A stretch of DNA of 64,000 nt from Chitinophagaceae bacterium (lineage in GTDB: Bacteria; Bacteroidota; Bacteroidia; Chitinophagales; Chitinophagaceae). Under the pieces are notes generated by a model. It was given only the letters and a program-made list of their open reading frames with translations, made no database searches and had not been told where the DNA came from. This document shows positions 37,063-45,965 of this stretch, piece by piece (positions within the stretch are counted from its first letter, which is position 1; each line of letters starts with the position of its first letter). The stretch lies in NCBI GenBank assembly GCA_019638595.1, contig JAHBTJ010000018.1:1-64000 (forward strand), in the 5' to 3' direction. Both the position numbers and the translations under genes were made by a program.

Positions 37063-37983
37063 CTATTTTAAATGAATGACTTTTCCCCCGGAAAGCCTGC
37101 TTGTTTCCGCAGCGATCACGGTATTGATGATATTTTTTGTTATGCTGAAATCCAACCGGGGTTTTCCTTCTTTCACACTCCGCAAAAACTCTATAATATT
37201 ATCACGGAACATGGAATATGAGTTTTTTATATCCGCCATCTGCCATGCCTGTTGCCCAAAGAATGTAAGCTGAAACGTTCCTGAGATATCCATGAACAAA
37301 TGGATAGTAACAGGTAAGCCGTTTTCAAAAGTAAGGTGAACCACATCTCTTCCCTTTTCTCCAATATGCTGAACCGTTGCAACTTTTGGATCATCCAGCG
37401 TTGCAAACATCGCTTCAATCATGTGCACGCCATATTTCAGCCAGTCTTTTTTTCCAACCGCTGTAACTAATTCAAGCTTACCTAAGGTGGCAATATTCTG
37501 TTTAACAACCCTGCATTCATTAGCATAACGCATAGAGGAACAGGACATGATGAATTTACCGCTATCCTGTTGTTGGTCAAACCAATCCAGGTCTTCCTGT
37601 TTAATGGCTAAGGGCTTATCAATAAAAACGGGTATGCCCGCTTCAATAAAGGGTTTAGCCATTTCAACATGAAATTCAGCATCATCACGGGCAAGTATAA
37701 CCGCATCTACGTTGCCGATCATACCTTCCGCTCTTTCCGCTATATTTTCAATACCCGAGGAGGCAGCGATACTTTTTGAAATGGAAATATCCTGTGTCCA
37801 CACATATGTCACTTTTGCTTCAGGTAAACCGAGCGTATCTTTATTGGCATTAAGATAGGCGGTTACCCCCGGATAACCTATAGACGCAATCTCTGCCCCA
37901 TTATACTTACCATTTATAATAGATGACCATGAATAAGGATGCGCATTGCCTGCGCTCATCCCGATGATACCGACGCTTAACAT
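37063..37983 (-). CDS. Gfo/Idh/MocA-family oxidoreductase
   Basis: About 306 aa from ATG 37983 (MLSVGIIGMSAGNAHPYSW). A longer frame to 38046 exists, but its first 21 codons are only the intergenic AAATTTCAAATC-type repeat, so I reject it. The N-terminal Rossmann domain (1-125) has the nucleotide-binding GIIG motif and AGIPVFIDKPLA with the conserved EKP-like Lys. The C-terminal alpha/beta domain follows. The family oxidises or reduces sugars and cyclitols with NAD(P). The GMSAGNAHPYSW start is unusual for the family (typically GxGxxG), but is shared by a Bacteroidota subgroup. Confidence 0.85.
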   Translation of the reverse strand: MLSVGIIGMSAGNAHPYSWSSIINGKYNGAEIASIGYPGVTAYLNANKDTLGLPEAKVTYVWTQDISISKSIAASSGIENIAERAEGMIGNVDAVILARDDAEFHVEMAKPFIEAGIPVFIDKPLAIKQEDLDWFDQQQDSGKFIMSCSSMRYANECRVVKQNIATLGKLELVTAVGKKDWLKYGVHMIEAMFATLDDPKVATVQHIGEKGRDVVHLTFENGLPVTIHLFMDISGTFQLTFFGQQAWQMADIKNSYSMFRDNIIEFLRSVKEGKPRLDFSITKNIINTVIAAETSRLSGGKVIHLK

Positions 37984-38186
37984 TTGAGATTTGAAATTTA
38001 ATATTTGATATTTGAACCACGGAGGCACAAAGACACGGAGGTGCACAGAGTGGTTTGTTGTTTATGGTTTATAGTTTGTTGTTTATGTTTTTTATAGTTC
38101 TTTATTTAAAAGCTCTTGGCTAATTGCTCACGGCTCATAGCTGATAGCCGATTGCTGACGGCAAATTTCAAATCTCAAATCATAAA
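37984..38186. repeat. Composite intergenic word repeats, four families
   Basis: In order: TTTGAGATTTGAAATTTAAT, an ACGGAGGCACAAAGACACGG stretch (38018-38037), GTTTATGGTTTATAGTTTG, GCTCATAGCTGATAGCCG, and CAAATTTCAAATCTCAAATC. The first and last are inverted partners. It separates two genes of the long minus-strand unit. Confidence 0.65.
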
Positions 38187-39140
38187 TCACCTCAGCCACC
38201 CCATCTTATCCCAATACGGCAAATTCAAAAAAGCAGGATCGGGATAGGCAAGCGAACGCGCCTGCTGTAAACGACCTTTATTCATATAGTTCCCATCCGC
38301 CGCTTTTAATGATTCCAGCAGGTATGACTCTTTGTCTATACCCACCAGTACTGAAGAAACCTCCGGGAAAGACAATGCGAACTTCACTGCCGTTTCAGGA
38401 AGCGATTCCCCGTTCAGCAATAGCTGGTCGTACTCTTTTATATGCTCCTCTACCTGCTGAAGCGCCGGGTGTAAACCTGTTCCCCTGGTGCTTAATAGTC
38501 CCTTCAATAAAACAGAACGCACCACTATACCTATTCCGCTCTTTGCCGCCAACTCAAACAACGATTGCTGGCGCTGATCCATTAAGTTAAAAGGGAGCTG
38601 TATCACATTCCACACCTCAGCGTCAATGGCTTTCCGGGTCTCTTCCACACTATAAGTAGACACCCCAATGGCTCTTACCACACCGGCTTTTTTAAGCCGA
38701 AGCATTTCATCAGCAATAACCTGCCTGTCAAGTATCTCCATATCAGCCTGGTGAAGCATATACACATCAATGTAATCTGTTTGCAACGCCTGCAGGCTTT
38801 CTCTTAACGACAGGTGTACCAGGTTCCGTATCTCTGTGTCGGAAGGAAGCAATCCTTCCGCATTCCTGAAATGGCGGCATTTTGTGGCAAGTACAATATC
38901 CTGGCGGCAGTGCTTAAACGCTTTCCCCATGATACTTTCACTTACACCATACATACGGGCGGTATCAAAAAAATTGAACCCTTTTACAACAGCAGTTTGC
39001 AACAGTGTAAGAGCTTCTTTCTCAGAGATCATATCTTCTTCTCCATTCACCCCTATGCCATAAGGCAGTCCGATTTCTACTCCTCCAAATGCAATTTCCG
39101 AAACCTGTATGCCTGTATTGCCTAAATTCCTTCTTTGCAT
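38187..39140 (-). CDS. Aldo/keto reductase
   Basis: A 317-aa NADPH-dependent reductase of the AKR family, cytosolic. FFDTARMYGVSE has the catalytic Asp and Tyr, VLATKCR has the catalytic Lys, and YMLHQAD has the His. The beta/alpha-barrel is full length. It follows the aldolase gene by only 2 bases, so the two products probably act in sequence, for example reducing an aldehyde released by the aldolase. It resembles L-fucose/D-threo-aldose dehydrogenase-like members, but that is only a family-level likeness. Confidence 0.9.
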   Translation of the reverse strand: MQRRNLGNTGIQVSEIAFGGVEIGLPYGIGVNGEEDMISEKEALTLLQTAVVKGFNFFDTARMYGVSESIMGKAFKHCRQDIVLATKCRHFRNAEGLLPSDTEIRNLVHLSLRESLQALQTDYIDVYMLHQADMEILDRQVIADEMLRLKKAGVVRAIGVSTYSVEETRKAIDAEVWNVIQLPFNLMDQRQQSLFELAAKSGIGIVVRSVLLKGLLSTRGTGLHPALQQVEEHIKEYDQLLLNGESLPETAVKFALSFPEVSSVLVGIDKESYLLESLKAADGNYMNKGRLQQARSLAYPDPAFLNLPYWDKMGWLR

Positions 39141-39142
39141 TG

Positions 39143-39949
39143 CTATTGCTTTTCAATATAGGAACTGCTGCCTGCAGGTGAAGTATTATCAAACGCCTGC
39201 ATCAATGAAGCATAATAGTTTTTCAACCCTACCACATCGGCGCCTATGCTTACGAACTGGTAACCCATTGCGTTCAACTCTTTCAGGTTGGCAGGACTTC
39301 CTACCGTTCCGGCAAATTTTCCATGTTTCCTGGCAAGGGTTGCCACCCGTTTTCTTGTTTCAATCAGTAACGGGTGATCCCATACTCCCGGCGCGCCTAT
39401 CCCCTGGCTGAAATCACCGGGACCAAAAAACAACATATCATAGCCGGGTAACGCGGCAATAGCCTCCAGCTCATCCAACGGTTCCGGATCTTCGATCTGC
39501 AGCACCACAAAACGTTGCTCGTTGGCTTCCTGTAAGTATTGGAAAAAGTCTACACCGGTATATCCACCGTCTGCATTGCCTCCGTCTATCGCTCTTCTTC
39601 CTACAGGATGAAACCTTGTGTGGTATACTATTTCCTTAGCATCGGCAAGACTGAGTATATGCGGCACCATAATGCCTGTTGCATCCAGTTCCAGGGGTTT
39701 GATATAATTGTTATAAGCGCCTCTCGGAACTCTTACCAGCAGATCAGCATTATGCGCCTTTGTTGCCCAAACAGAAGCTTCCAGCGCCGACCAATCCTGG
39801 CTGATGTGCTCCTGGTCTACCCATACGCAGTCAAAGCCGGCCAGCGCCGCCATTTCGCATACCCGCGGATCTGCCAGGTTAATTTTTATACAACTCACAT
39901 TCTCACCTGCACGAAGCTTTTTTAGTACCCGGCTTTTACGCATTTCCAT
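39143..39949 (-). CDS. HpcH/HpaI-family aldolase
   Basis: A 268-aa class II (metal-dependent) aldolase that makes or breaks C-C bonds of 2-keto-3-deoxy or 4-hydroxy-2-oxo acids, releasing pyruvate. Signature stretches are DCVWVDQEHI, VLLQIEDPEP-like (VVLQIEDPEPLDELEAI, with the metal-binding Glu) and DMLFFGPGDFSQGIG. Length and motifs are complete. It points to an acid-sugar or hydroxy-keto acid intermediate in this pathway. It is followed after 2 bases by the aldo/keto reductase gene. Confidence 0.88.
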   Translation of the reverse strand: MEMRKSRVLKKLRAGENVSCIKINLADPRVCEMAALAGFDCVWVDQEHISQDWSALEASVWATKAHNADLLVRVPRGAYNNYIKPLELDATGIMVPHILSLADAKEIVYHTRFHPVGRRAIDGGNADGGYTGVDFFQYLQEANEQRFVVLQIEDPEPLDELEAIAALPGYDMLFFGPGDFSQGIGAPGVWDHPLLIETRKRVATLARKHGKFAGTVGSPANLKELNAMGYQFVSIGADVVGLKNYYASLMQAFDNTSPAGSSSYIEKQ

Positions 39950-39956
39950 AGAAAAA

Positions 39957-39990
39957 TTTGAGATTTGAAATTTCTGATTTGAGATTTACA
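39957..39990. repeat. AAATCTCAAATTTC-type repeat fragment
   Basis: ATTTGAGATTTGAAATTTCT followed by GATTTGAGATTT, the word family described at 7218-7290, in the 122-base gap after the MFS gene. Confidence 0.6.
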
Positions 39991-40071
39991 GAACGCACAT
40001 TATTTTTCATTCACTGCTTTCAAAATTAATGTATCCTGCAACCTTAACATCATCATTTTCCCTGGTTTTAC

Positions 40072-41325
40072 TTATTGTTTACTCACCGACCGTTTCAACA
40101 AATACAACGACAGCGCACCTGCCGCCAGCAGGAATGCAGCAATCCTGAACAATAAGCCAAGATCTATATTGATATCCCGGAGATACCCGCCTGCATATAT
40201 ACCTATTCCTCCAATTACAGTAGCAAAAAGATTCAGCAGTCCGTAAGCGGTTGCCCTGTATTTCTGATCTACCACCATGCAGAGTATCGGCATCATATTG
40301 CCATCTGAAAATATCCGGGTAAAAGCGTACAGCATAAAACAAGCTACCGCTATCACCAGCACAGGAGAATACCCCGCAACAAAAATAGCGGGAGCAGCAA
40401 TACACAAGCCGATCATCGGCAGCAATATCCTTGCATAGCTGTTGGAGCGGGTCCACCTGTCTGCTAAAAAACCGCCCACCAATACCCCGATGATAGAGGC
40501 TATATGGAAATAGCCTGTGGCATATACGCCTGCCATTGTTTGCGACAGGCTGAACTTTTCTTTATAGAAAGTGGGCAGCCAGCCACCGATCACCCAACCC
40601 ACAATACCGATCATGCTCCAGGTAAACAATATTTTCAGGTAGCTTTTATTGGTCATCAAATATTGGATCACTGTAAAAAATTTCGGCTTATCTCCCAGGT
40701 CTATCTTCTCAACCGCAGTTTCTGTTTGCTCAGGCTCTTTGTTATCTCTTAAACCAAATATCAGCACAACGGCATATATTATCCCGATGCCTCCTAATAC
40801 ATTAAAAGCAAAGTTCCAGGAGTGAGCCTCCGCCAGCCAGCCACCTATAAAGCCAAGGCTCTGCCCCACCATGATACCCATAATATGCACGCTGTTGGCA
40901 AAAGACCTGGTATTGCCCCTGTGATAATCCATGATCAACGCCAGTGCGGTAGGAATATAAAATGCTTCACTGATCCCCATCAAAGCCCTTGTTACAAGGA
41001 GATATTCGAAACTAGTGGCATATGCTGTTAAAAAGGTAACTCCAGACCACACCAAAAGACTCACGATAATGATCCTGCTTTTATTGAATTTATCGGCAAT
41101 AAAACCGGCAACCGGACTTAAAAAGCCATATACCCATAAAAAAACGGAAGTGAGCAAACCAAACTGCGCATCTGTCATATGTATCTCAGCCACAATAGAG
41201 CTACGCATGGTGGTGATCATCATCCTGTCGAGGTAATTCAACAGTCCCACCACGCATAGCATGGCCACTACCAGCCAGGGATAAAAGGAAGATTTATGTA
41301 TGGACGGTCCAGATTGCTGATTCAC
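40072..41325 (-). CDS. MFS transporter
   Basis: A 417-aa inner-membrane carrier with twelve predicted helices. The marks of the anion:cation symporter/hexuronate-type MFS are visible: NYLDRMMI in helix 1, the GFIADKFNKSR loop, RALMGISEAFYIP in helix 4, and a second-half loop GGFLADRWTRS. It should import a small, probably acidic solute, driven by protons or sodium. It stands upstream of the aldolase and dehydrogenase genes in the same direction. It is the only inner-membrane carrier recognised in the cluster. Upstream of it the strand changes for the Rpn gene. Confidence 0.9.
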   Translation of the reverse strand: MNQQSGPSIHKSSFYPWLVVAMLCVVGLLNYLDRMMITTMRSSIVAEIHMTDAQFGLLTSVFLWVYGFLSPVAGFIADKFNKSRIIIVSLLVWSGVTFLTAYATSFEYLLVTRALMGISEAFYIPTALALIMDYHRGNTRSFANSVHIMGIMVGQSLGFIGGWLAEAHSWNFAFNVLGGIGIIYAVVLIFGLRDNKEPEQTETAVEKIDLGDKPKFFTVIQYLMTNKSYLKILFTWSMIGIVGWVIGGWLPTFYKEKFSLSQTMAGVYATGYFHIASIIGVLVGGFLADRWTRSNSYARILLPMIGLCIAAPAIFVAGYSPVLVIAVACFMLYAFTRIFSDGNMMPILCMVVDQKYRATAYGLLNLFATVIGGIGIYAGGYLRDINIDLGLLFRIAAFLLAAGALSLYLLKRSVSKQ

Positions 41326-41554
41326 AAATTATAGTTAGTATATGTTCGGTATTATACTGATCTTTCAAATTTACTGGTATGGTGCAAAAAGGATTGTTAC
41401 TTTAATGCATAAATATGATACTTTTTTTCCGTGGTTAACGATTAGAATAAGAAATGAGGGTAAATAACCACAGGCATGTTGTGAACAGGCAATAGTGAAA
41501 AGTGAGATGAGCCCTATCAGGAAAAAGTGACCATTATTTTTTATCTTTAACCAT

Positions 41555-42505
41555 ATGACAAACACCTTAAGGAACATTGTTCCGTCAATCGGACGTTTTA
41601 TTGACCCGCTGACCGACTTTGGCTTTAAAAGGATCTTCGGCTCCGAGCCTAATAAGGATCTGCTGATCGCTTTTCTTAACGAGCTATTCAAAGGTCGAAA
41701 GGTAATAAAAGACCTCGTATATAATCCCCAGGAAAACAACGGCCCGGCTAAACATTATCGCAAAACCATTTTTGATCTTACCTGCACAGGAGACGATGGA
41801 GAAACCTTCATTATTGAGATGCAACGGGCAGAACAGCATTTTTTTACCGACAGGGCTGTTTTTTATACTGCCAGTAAATTACATGAGCAGGGACCAAAAG
41901 GGAAAAAGGATTGGGATTATAAGCTAAAGGAAGTGTACCTCATTGCCTTAATGGACTTCAACTTTGACGCTACATTGCCAGAAAAATACCTGCACCGCGT
42001 AAGGCTCGCAGAGGAAGAAACCGGGCAAACATTTTATAATAAACTGGGCCTTATATTTTTAGAGCTACCCAACTTTAACATAGGAGAAAAAGATATAAAG
42101 ACTGACCTGGAGCGTTGGTTGTACGTACTGCGCAACATGAGTAAATTTCAAAAAATTCCGGTAATTTTACATAAGCGGATATTTCAGAAGTTGTTCCACA
42201 TTTCTGAAGTATCCAATCTAAAAAAAGAAGAACATATGTTGTACGAACGAGCACTTATGGAGAAATGGGATGCGTATGCTGTAAAGAAAACAGCCAAAGA
42301 AAAATTGGAGAAAGCTATAGAGGAAGCCACAGAGAAAGCCATGGAAAAAGGCATAGTAAGAGGCATAGAAAAAGGTGCTGCGCAAAAAAGCTACGAAGTT
42401 GTAAAAAGGCTGTTGTCAGCAGGCAAATTTACCATTCCGGAAATAGCCGGTTTTGCCGGTGTGAGTGAAGATTTTGTGCGTAATGTGAAAAAAAGACGTA
42501 AATAA
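41555..42505 (+). CDS. Rpn-family PD-(D/E)XK nuclease
   Basis: A 316-aa protein of the recombination-promoting nuclease/putative transposase family. N-terminal motifs: IDPLTDFGFKRIFGSE, LNELFKGR, and the catalytic core TIFDLTCTGDDGETFIIEMQR with Asp and Glu of the nuclease fold. The C-terminal part (about 240-290) is charged and repetitive (EKAIEEATEKAMEKG). A helix-turn-helix-like end (FTIPEIAGFAGVSEDFVRNVKKR) follows. Rpn proteins cut DNA and promote recA-independent recombination; many copies occur in Bacteroidota genomes. It is the only plus-strand gene in 32835-63998 and splits an otherwise collinear unit. Confidence 0.9.
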   Translation: MTNTLRNIVPSIGRFIDPLTDFGFKRIFGSEPNKDLLIAFLNELFKGRKVIKDLVYNPQENNGPAKHYRKTIFDLTCTGDDGETFIIEMQRAEQHFFTDRAVFYTASKLHEQGPKGKKDWDYKLKEVYLIALMDFNFDATLPEKYLHRVRLAEEETGQTFYNKLGLIFLELPNFNIGEKDIKTDLERWLYVLRNMSKFQKIPVILHKRIFQKLFHISEVSNLKKEEHMLYERALMEKWDAYAVKKTAKEKLEKAIEEATEKAMEKGIVRGIEKGAAQKSYEVVKRLLSAGKFTIPEIAGFAGVSEDFVRNVKKRRK

Positions 42506-42556
42506 ACTTCAGTATTATTATGGTAGTAAGATTTACATTTAGTATTACGACGCATC

Positions 42557-44881
42557 CTATGCTAAACGGGTAAAGCCATGCTGAAAACCGTTAGCTTCTC
42601 CCTTATCAATAGCTCCGCTTTCAATACATTGCTCTATTAAATGAAGCACTTCTTCAAAGGCTTCTACGAACAGTTGCAGGTGATATTGCAGGTGCGCCTG
42701 CATCAGGTAAAAGATCCCTGACACAAGGAAGCCTCTTTCCAGCATACCGGAGATAAATAATTGTCTGGCTGCCGGTGCATAAGGAGCGGTAAAAGTAAAA
42801 CCGGGCGATGAAGGCATTCCTCCCACTACGAGCCCGCATAAAGGATATTTTCCGGCAATGGCCCGCAGCCGGTACTGTAACGCCACACCTTTTTCCCATA
42901 CAGATGCAAATACATTTTGCGCTTCCATTTTTCCTAATACCGCCAGCGCTGCGGCTGTGCCAGTACCGTCTGTCCAGTAGCTGGATGAAATGAAGCTATC
43001 GTCCGCAGCCATCATACTATCATCCTTTCCTACTATTGCTGCGAACGGGATCCCATTGCCCATCGCCTTGGCATATACAACTATATCGGGAATAACATTA
43101 TATCGGGATAACGCTCCCGGGTAACCGTAGCGCAATCCACTGGTGATCTCATCTACCACCAGCACAGCATTGCTCTTCGAGCAAATATTTTTTATTTTTT
43201 GCAGGAAATCATCTTCAGGAAATTGCGAACGCATCGGTTCCATCACCACCACGCCAAAATTATCTCCCAGCTTTTCTATGGCTTTTTCAAAAGATGCCCA
43301 ATCGTTATACCTGAACGGAACTGCAGTGCCTGCCAGTTCCCGGGGTACTCCTTTGGGTTGCAATCCCGGCAACAGGTGACCATCCAGCGCATTTGTTTCA
43401 CCAAGATTAGCGGCGAGATACCAATCGTGCCAGCCATGATAGCCGCAAAACGCAATTCCGCTTTTTCCTGAAGCAGCACGGGCTATACGCACCGCAACCG
43501 TCATTGCTTCACCGCCTGTTCGTGCATACCGGACTTTTCCCGCCCATGGATGCAATTGCAACAACTTTTCCGCAAGCTCCGATTCCTGCGGGTTTACCAA
43601 TGACGAGTATGTGCCCAACATCATCCTGCGTGTAACTGCCGCTGTTACCTCTTTATCAGCATAGCCCAATAATACGGCGCCAATGCCACCTGCGCAATCC
43701 ATGTATTTCCTTCCGTTCATATCCCACACTTCACAACCCTCGCTTCTCGAAAAAAAGACAGGCCAATCTGCATTAAATTGTTCTGCCCGTTTGGATAGTA
43801 ACCCGGTTCCACCTGATATTACCTGTTTTGCAGACCGCCACAGCCTGCGATGGTCAGATAGAGGCATAGCAATATCATCTCTTAAATGCGGCTTCAGCAG
43901 GCGCAATGCATTATTGAGAAATATATCGTTTATATCGGAACGATTTAACCCCGCATCCTCACAACTCTCTTTCAAGGCCAGGAGCGATTCAATACCGATC
44001 AAAGTCATACTGCTTTCGGCCGACGCCTGGTATTTTGCCTCTATAAGTTCCGGGTGCAGCCAGAAAAAACGGTTCCCTGTGGTAATACAACGCCCGCGCA
44101 TCTCACTTACACCAAAATCAGATCCCCACAATATTCGTTGTGGCCCCAGCATTTTCAGCGCTGCCCTGAACGATTCTGCTTCACAAATAGCAGATGTATC
44201 TACCACCACATTTTCCAGGTCGGCAATACTATATAATCCATTACGGGCATTCCGGTAATTAAAGCTGCGGGCAATATGCGCCAGTATCAATCTAACTTTC
44301 GGATAAGCTTTGCATAGTCGCCGGATCTGCTGCTGATTACCGGCATCTTCTATAGCACCTTCTTTAACTATATGCAGCATCAGCACCCCATTCATTTCAT
44401 TCAGCAGTTCCCACATCCATTCCGGGGCATATTCTGTTAAGCCCGCATTCATCGTATCCTTCCTGTTGGCATAACAGTGGTACCCTTTTATACCGCAGCA
44501 TGTGCCGGTTTTTAGCTGTCCGGCAATTTTACCAGGATCATCTGTTGGTGACACAACTATCAAAGACCTGCTGGCTGCAGTAGCATTTTGCTTTACTTCT
44601 TCCATCACCCATTTATTCATCGCATCCCGATCTGCCGAGTAGCGTGGCAATCCAAAATACAATCCATGCAATTGCTGAACCGGCATATAGCATTGTAGGC
44701 GTTCGCGATGATCCTTACATCCCAACCGGTCAAAACCATTTAAAAAAGCCCACTCTTTTTTTGGAAAGTGTGATGCATGATAGGGATGCACGTGAATATC
44801 GAAAACTTCAGCAGGAATAAAATCCTTCAGGCTTTCTGCAAGCAGGACATCTGTATGGTTGAGGTACTTTTGAAAGACCAT
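42557..44881 (-). CDS. Fusion of metal-dependent amidohydrolase and class-III aminotransferase
   Basis: A 774-aa protein joining two enzymes. Residues 1-340 are an amidohydrolase-2-type TIM barrel: FDIHVHP (His30, His32), LHIVKEG (His170), LILAHIARS (His202) and LWGSDFG (Asp255) are the metal and catalytic positions. Residues 345-774 are a class-III PLP aminotransferase of the glutamate-1-semialdehyde aminomutase group: GGTG, DCAGGIGAVLLGY, RTGGEAMTVAVRIAR, CGYHGWHDWY, DEITSGLR (Asp577), and the PLP lysine Lys605 in YAKAMGNG. Both halves look intact. It would hydrolyse or decarboxylate and then move an amino group in one cytosolic protein, implying an amino-bearing intermediate. Confidence 0.87.
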   Translation of the reverse strand: MVFQKYLNHTDVLLAESLKDFIPAEVFDIHVHPYHASHFPKKEWAFLNGFDRLGCKDHRERLQCYMPVQQLHGLYFGLPRYSADRDAMNKWVMEEVKQNATAASRSLIVVSPTDDPGKIAGQLKTGTCCGIKGYHCYANRKDTMNAGLTEYAPEWMWELLNEMNGVLMLHIVKEGAIEDAGNQQQIRRLCKAYPKVRLILAHIARSFNYRNARNGLYSIADLENVVVDTSAICEAESFRAALKMLGPQRILWGSDFGVSEMRGRCITTGNRFFWLHPELIEAKYQASAESSMTLIGIESLLALKESCEDAGLNRSDINDIFLNNALRLLKPHLRDDIAMPLSDHRRLWRSAKQVISGGTGLLSKRAEQFNADWPVFFSRSEGCEVWDMNGRKYMDCAGGIGAVLLGYADKEVTAAVTRRMMLGTYSSLVNPQESELAEKLLQLHPWAGKVRYARTGGEAMTVAVRIARAASGKSGIAFCGYHGWHDWYLAANLGETNALDGHLLPGLQPKGVPRELAGTAVPFRYNDWASFEKAIEKLGDNFGVVVMEPMRSQFPEDDFLQKIKNICSKSNAVLVVDEITSGLRYGYPGALSRYNVIPDIVVYAKAMGNGIPFAAIVGKDDSMMAADDSFISSSYWTDGTGTAAALAVLGKMEAQNVFASVWEKGVALQYRLRAIAGKYPLCGLVVGGMPSSPGFTFTAPYAPAARQLFISGMLERGFLVSGIFYLMQAHLQYHLQLFVEAFEEVLHLIEQCIESGAIDKGEANGFQHGFTRLA

Positions 44882-44894
44882 GAGCTTATTCCGG

Positions 44895-45863
44895 TTAATT
44901 GTTGACAGGTGTGCGCCCGCTAATTTTTAAAATAGCATAAGCCGCATAAGCCTGCACATCTGCATCATCCCCGGGTTTACCGGTGGGATCTGTATTGCGT
45001 AACCAGCCTGCCAAAAGAGGCAAATGCTCTTCTGTTCCTACCATCGCCAATCCTGCCGCTATATCCATTCTTATGCCTTTATCTTTTTTATTGCTGAAAG
45101 CGAGGAAACTGGTGAAAATGTTCTTATACGTGGCACTGGTCTTCACCTCCTGTGGGGCAGTAAGCAACGCAGCATTGAGAAAACTGACTTTGCCTTCCGT
45201 ATCATCCGGTAACGCCAGCACCTTATCGCTTACAACATTCCAGTCCTGTATATCAAGGCTACCGCTATGGCGCAGTACATACGCGGCTATACGTCGCTGC
45301 AACAGCTCCTCGTTTACATCCAATAACCTGCCCAGGAAATACTTTCCGGCTGCTTTAGCCGAATCCTCATTAGTACAGGCAATCGCCCAGTGCGTATAAG
45401 CACGAAAGCTTTTCACATCACTCTGAAGCCCTGCGCCGGTTGCTTCGGGGTATTGAGGCAAGGGAGACAGCTTCAGCTTTGCCATCGTTTCAATGGCATG
45501 TATCCTGTCCTTGCCGGCTGTATCTAAAAAAGCATTTACAATTTGTGTTTTATATTGAGCAGCTTCATCGCCGTTGCTCAACTGTGTAAGTACCCGCCAT
45601 ATGCCTATGCGGTATTGAGGCTTTTCACGAAAGCGCTCCAATTCTTTTAAGTATACTTCTTTAGCGCCTTCAGGATGTCCTGACCATATCAAAAATTCCG
45701 CGGCATGCACTTTTACCCATTCCTGTTGTTCATGTAAAACATTTCTCAGGGTGTTAACTGCTTCTTCCTTCAGGTCAACCGGCTGATCTTTTGTTTGGCT
45801 TTCCATTGAATGACATGCACTCATCATCAATACGATTAAAAATATTTTTGATAGTAAATTCAT
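44895..45863 (-). CDS. HEAT-like repeat lipoprotein
   Basis: About 322 aa from ATG 45863 (MNLLSKIFLIVLMMSAC); a longer frame to 45893 adds ten residues before the signal peptide. The lipobox is LMMSAC. The mature part is all helical, with repeat units such as NTLRNVLHEQQEWVKVHAAEFLIWSG, RIAAYVLRHSG, RMDIAAGLAMVG and VQAYAAYAILKISG that look like HEAT/armadillo repeats. These mostly serve as protein-binding scaffolds. No enzyme motif is seen. It sits 13 bases before the fusion gene and is probably periplasmic, bound to the envelope. Confidence 0.75.
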   Translation of the reverse strand: MNLLSKIFLIVLMMSACHSMESQTKDQPVDLKEEAVNTLRNVLHEQQEWVKVHAAEFLIWSGHPEGAKEVYLKELERFREKPQYRIGIWRVLTQLSNGDEAAQYKTQIVNAFLDTAGKDRIHAIETMAKLKLSPLPQYPEATGAGLQSDVKSFRAYTHWAIACTNEDSAKAAGKYFLGRLLDVNEELLQRRIAAYVLRHSGSLDIQDWNVVSDKVLALPDDTEGKVSFLNAALLTAPQEVKTSATYKNIFTSFLAFSNKKDKGIRMDIAAGLAMVGTEEHLPLLAGWLRNTDPTGKPGDDADVQAYAAYAILKISGRTPVNN

Positions 45864-45874
45864 AGTAACATTCA

Positions 45875-45960
45875 TACAGGTTACCGGTTGCAAGTCTCAG
45901 GTTCCAGGTTTACTTCTAACGCAAGCCTCTGATAGCTGATTGCTGACAGCCCACCGCTCA
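45875..45960. repeat. Intergenic word repeats
   Basis: GGTTACCGGTTGCAAG, TCAGGTTCCAGGTTT and GATAGCTGATTGCTGACAGC, members of the families seen at 26216-26285 and 38125-38161. It lies between two operon genes and covers the alternative 5' end of the HEAT-like gene. Confidence 0.6.
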
Positions 45961-45965
45961 TCGCA

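Noticed and set aside
41555-42505. Insertion sequence transposase with ends
   Set aside because: The Rpn protein belongs to a nuclease family sometimes called transposase, but I found no terminal inverted repeats or target duplication around it.
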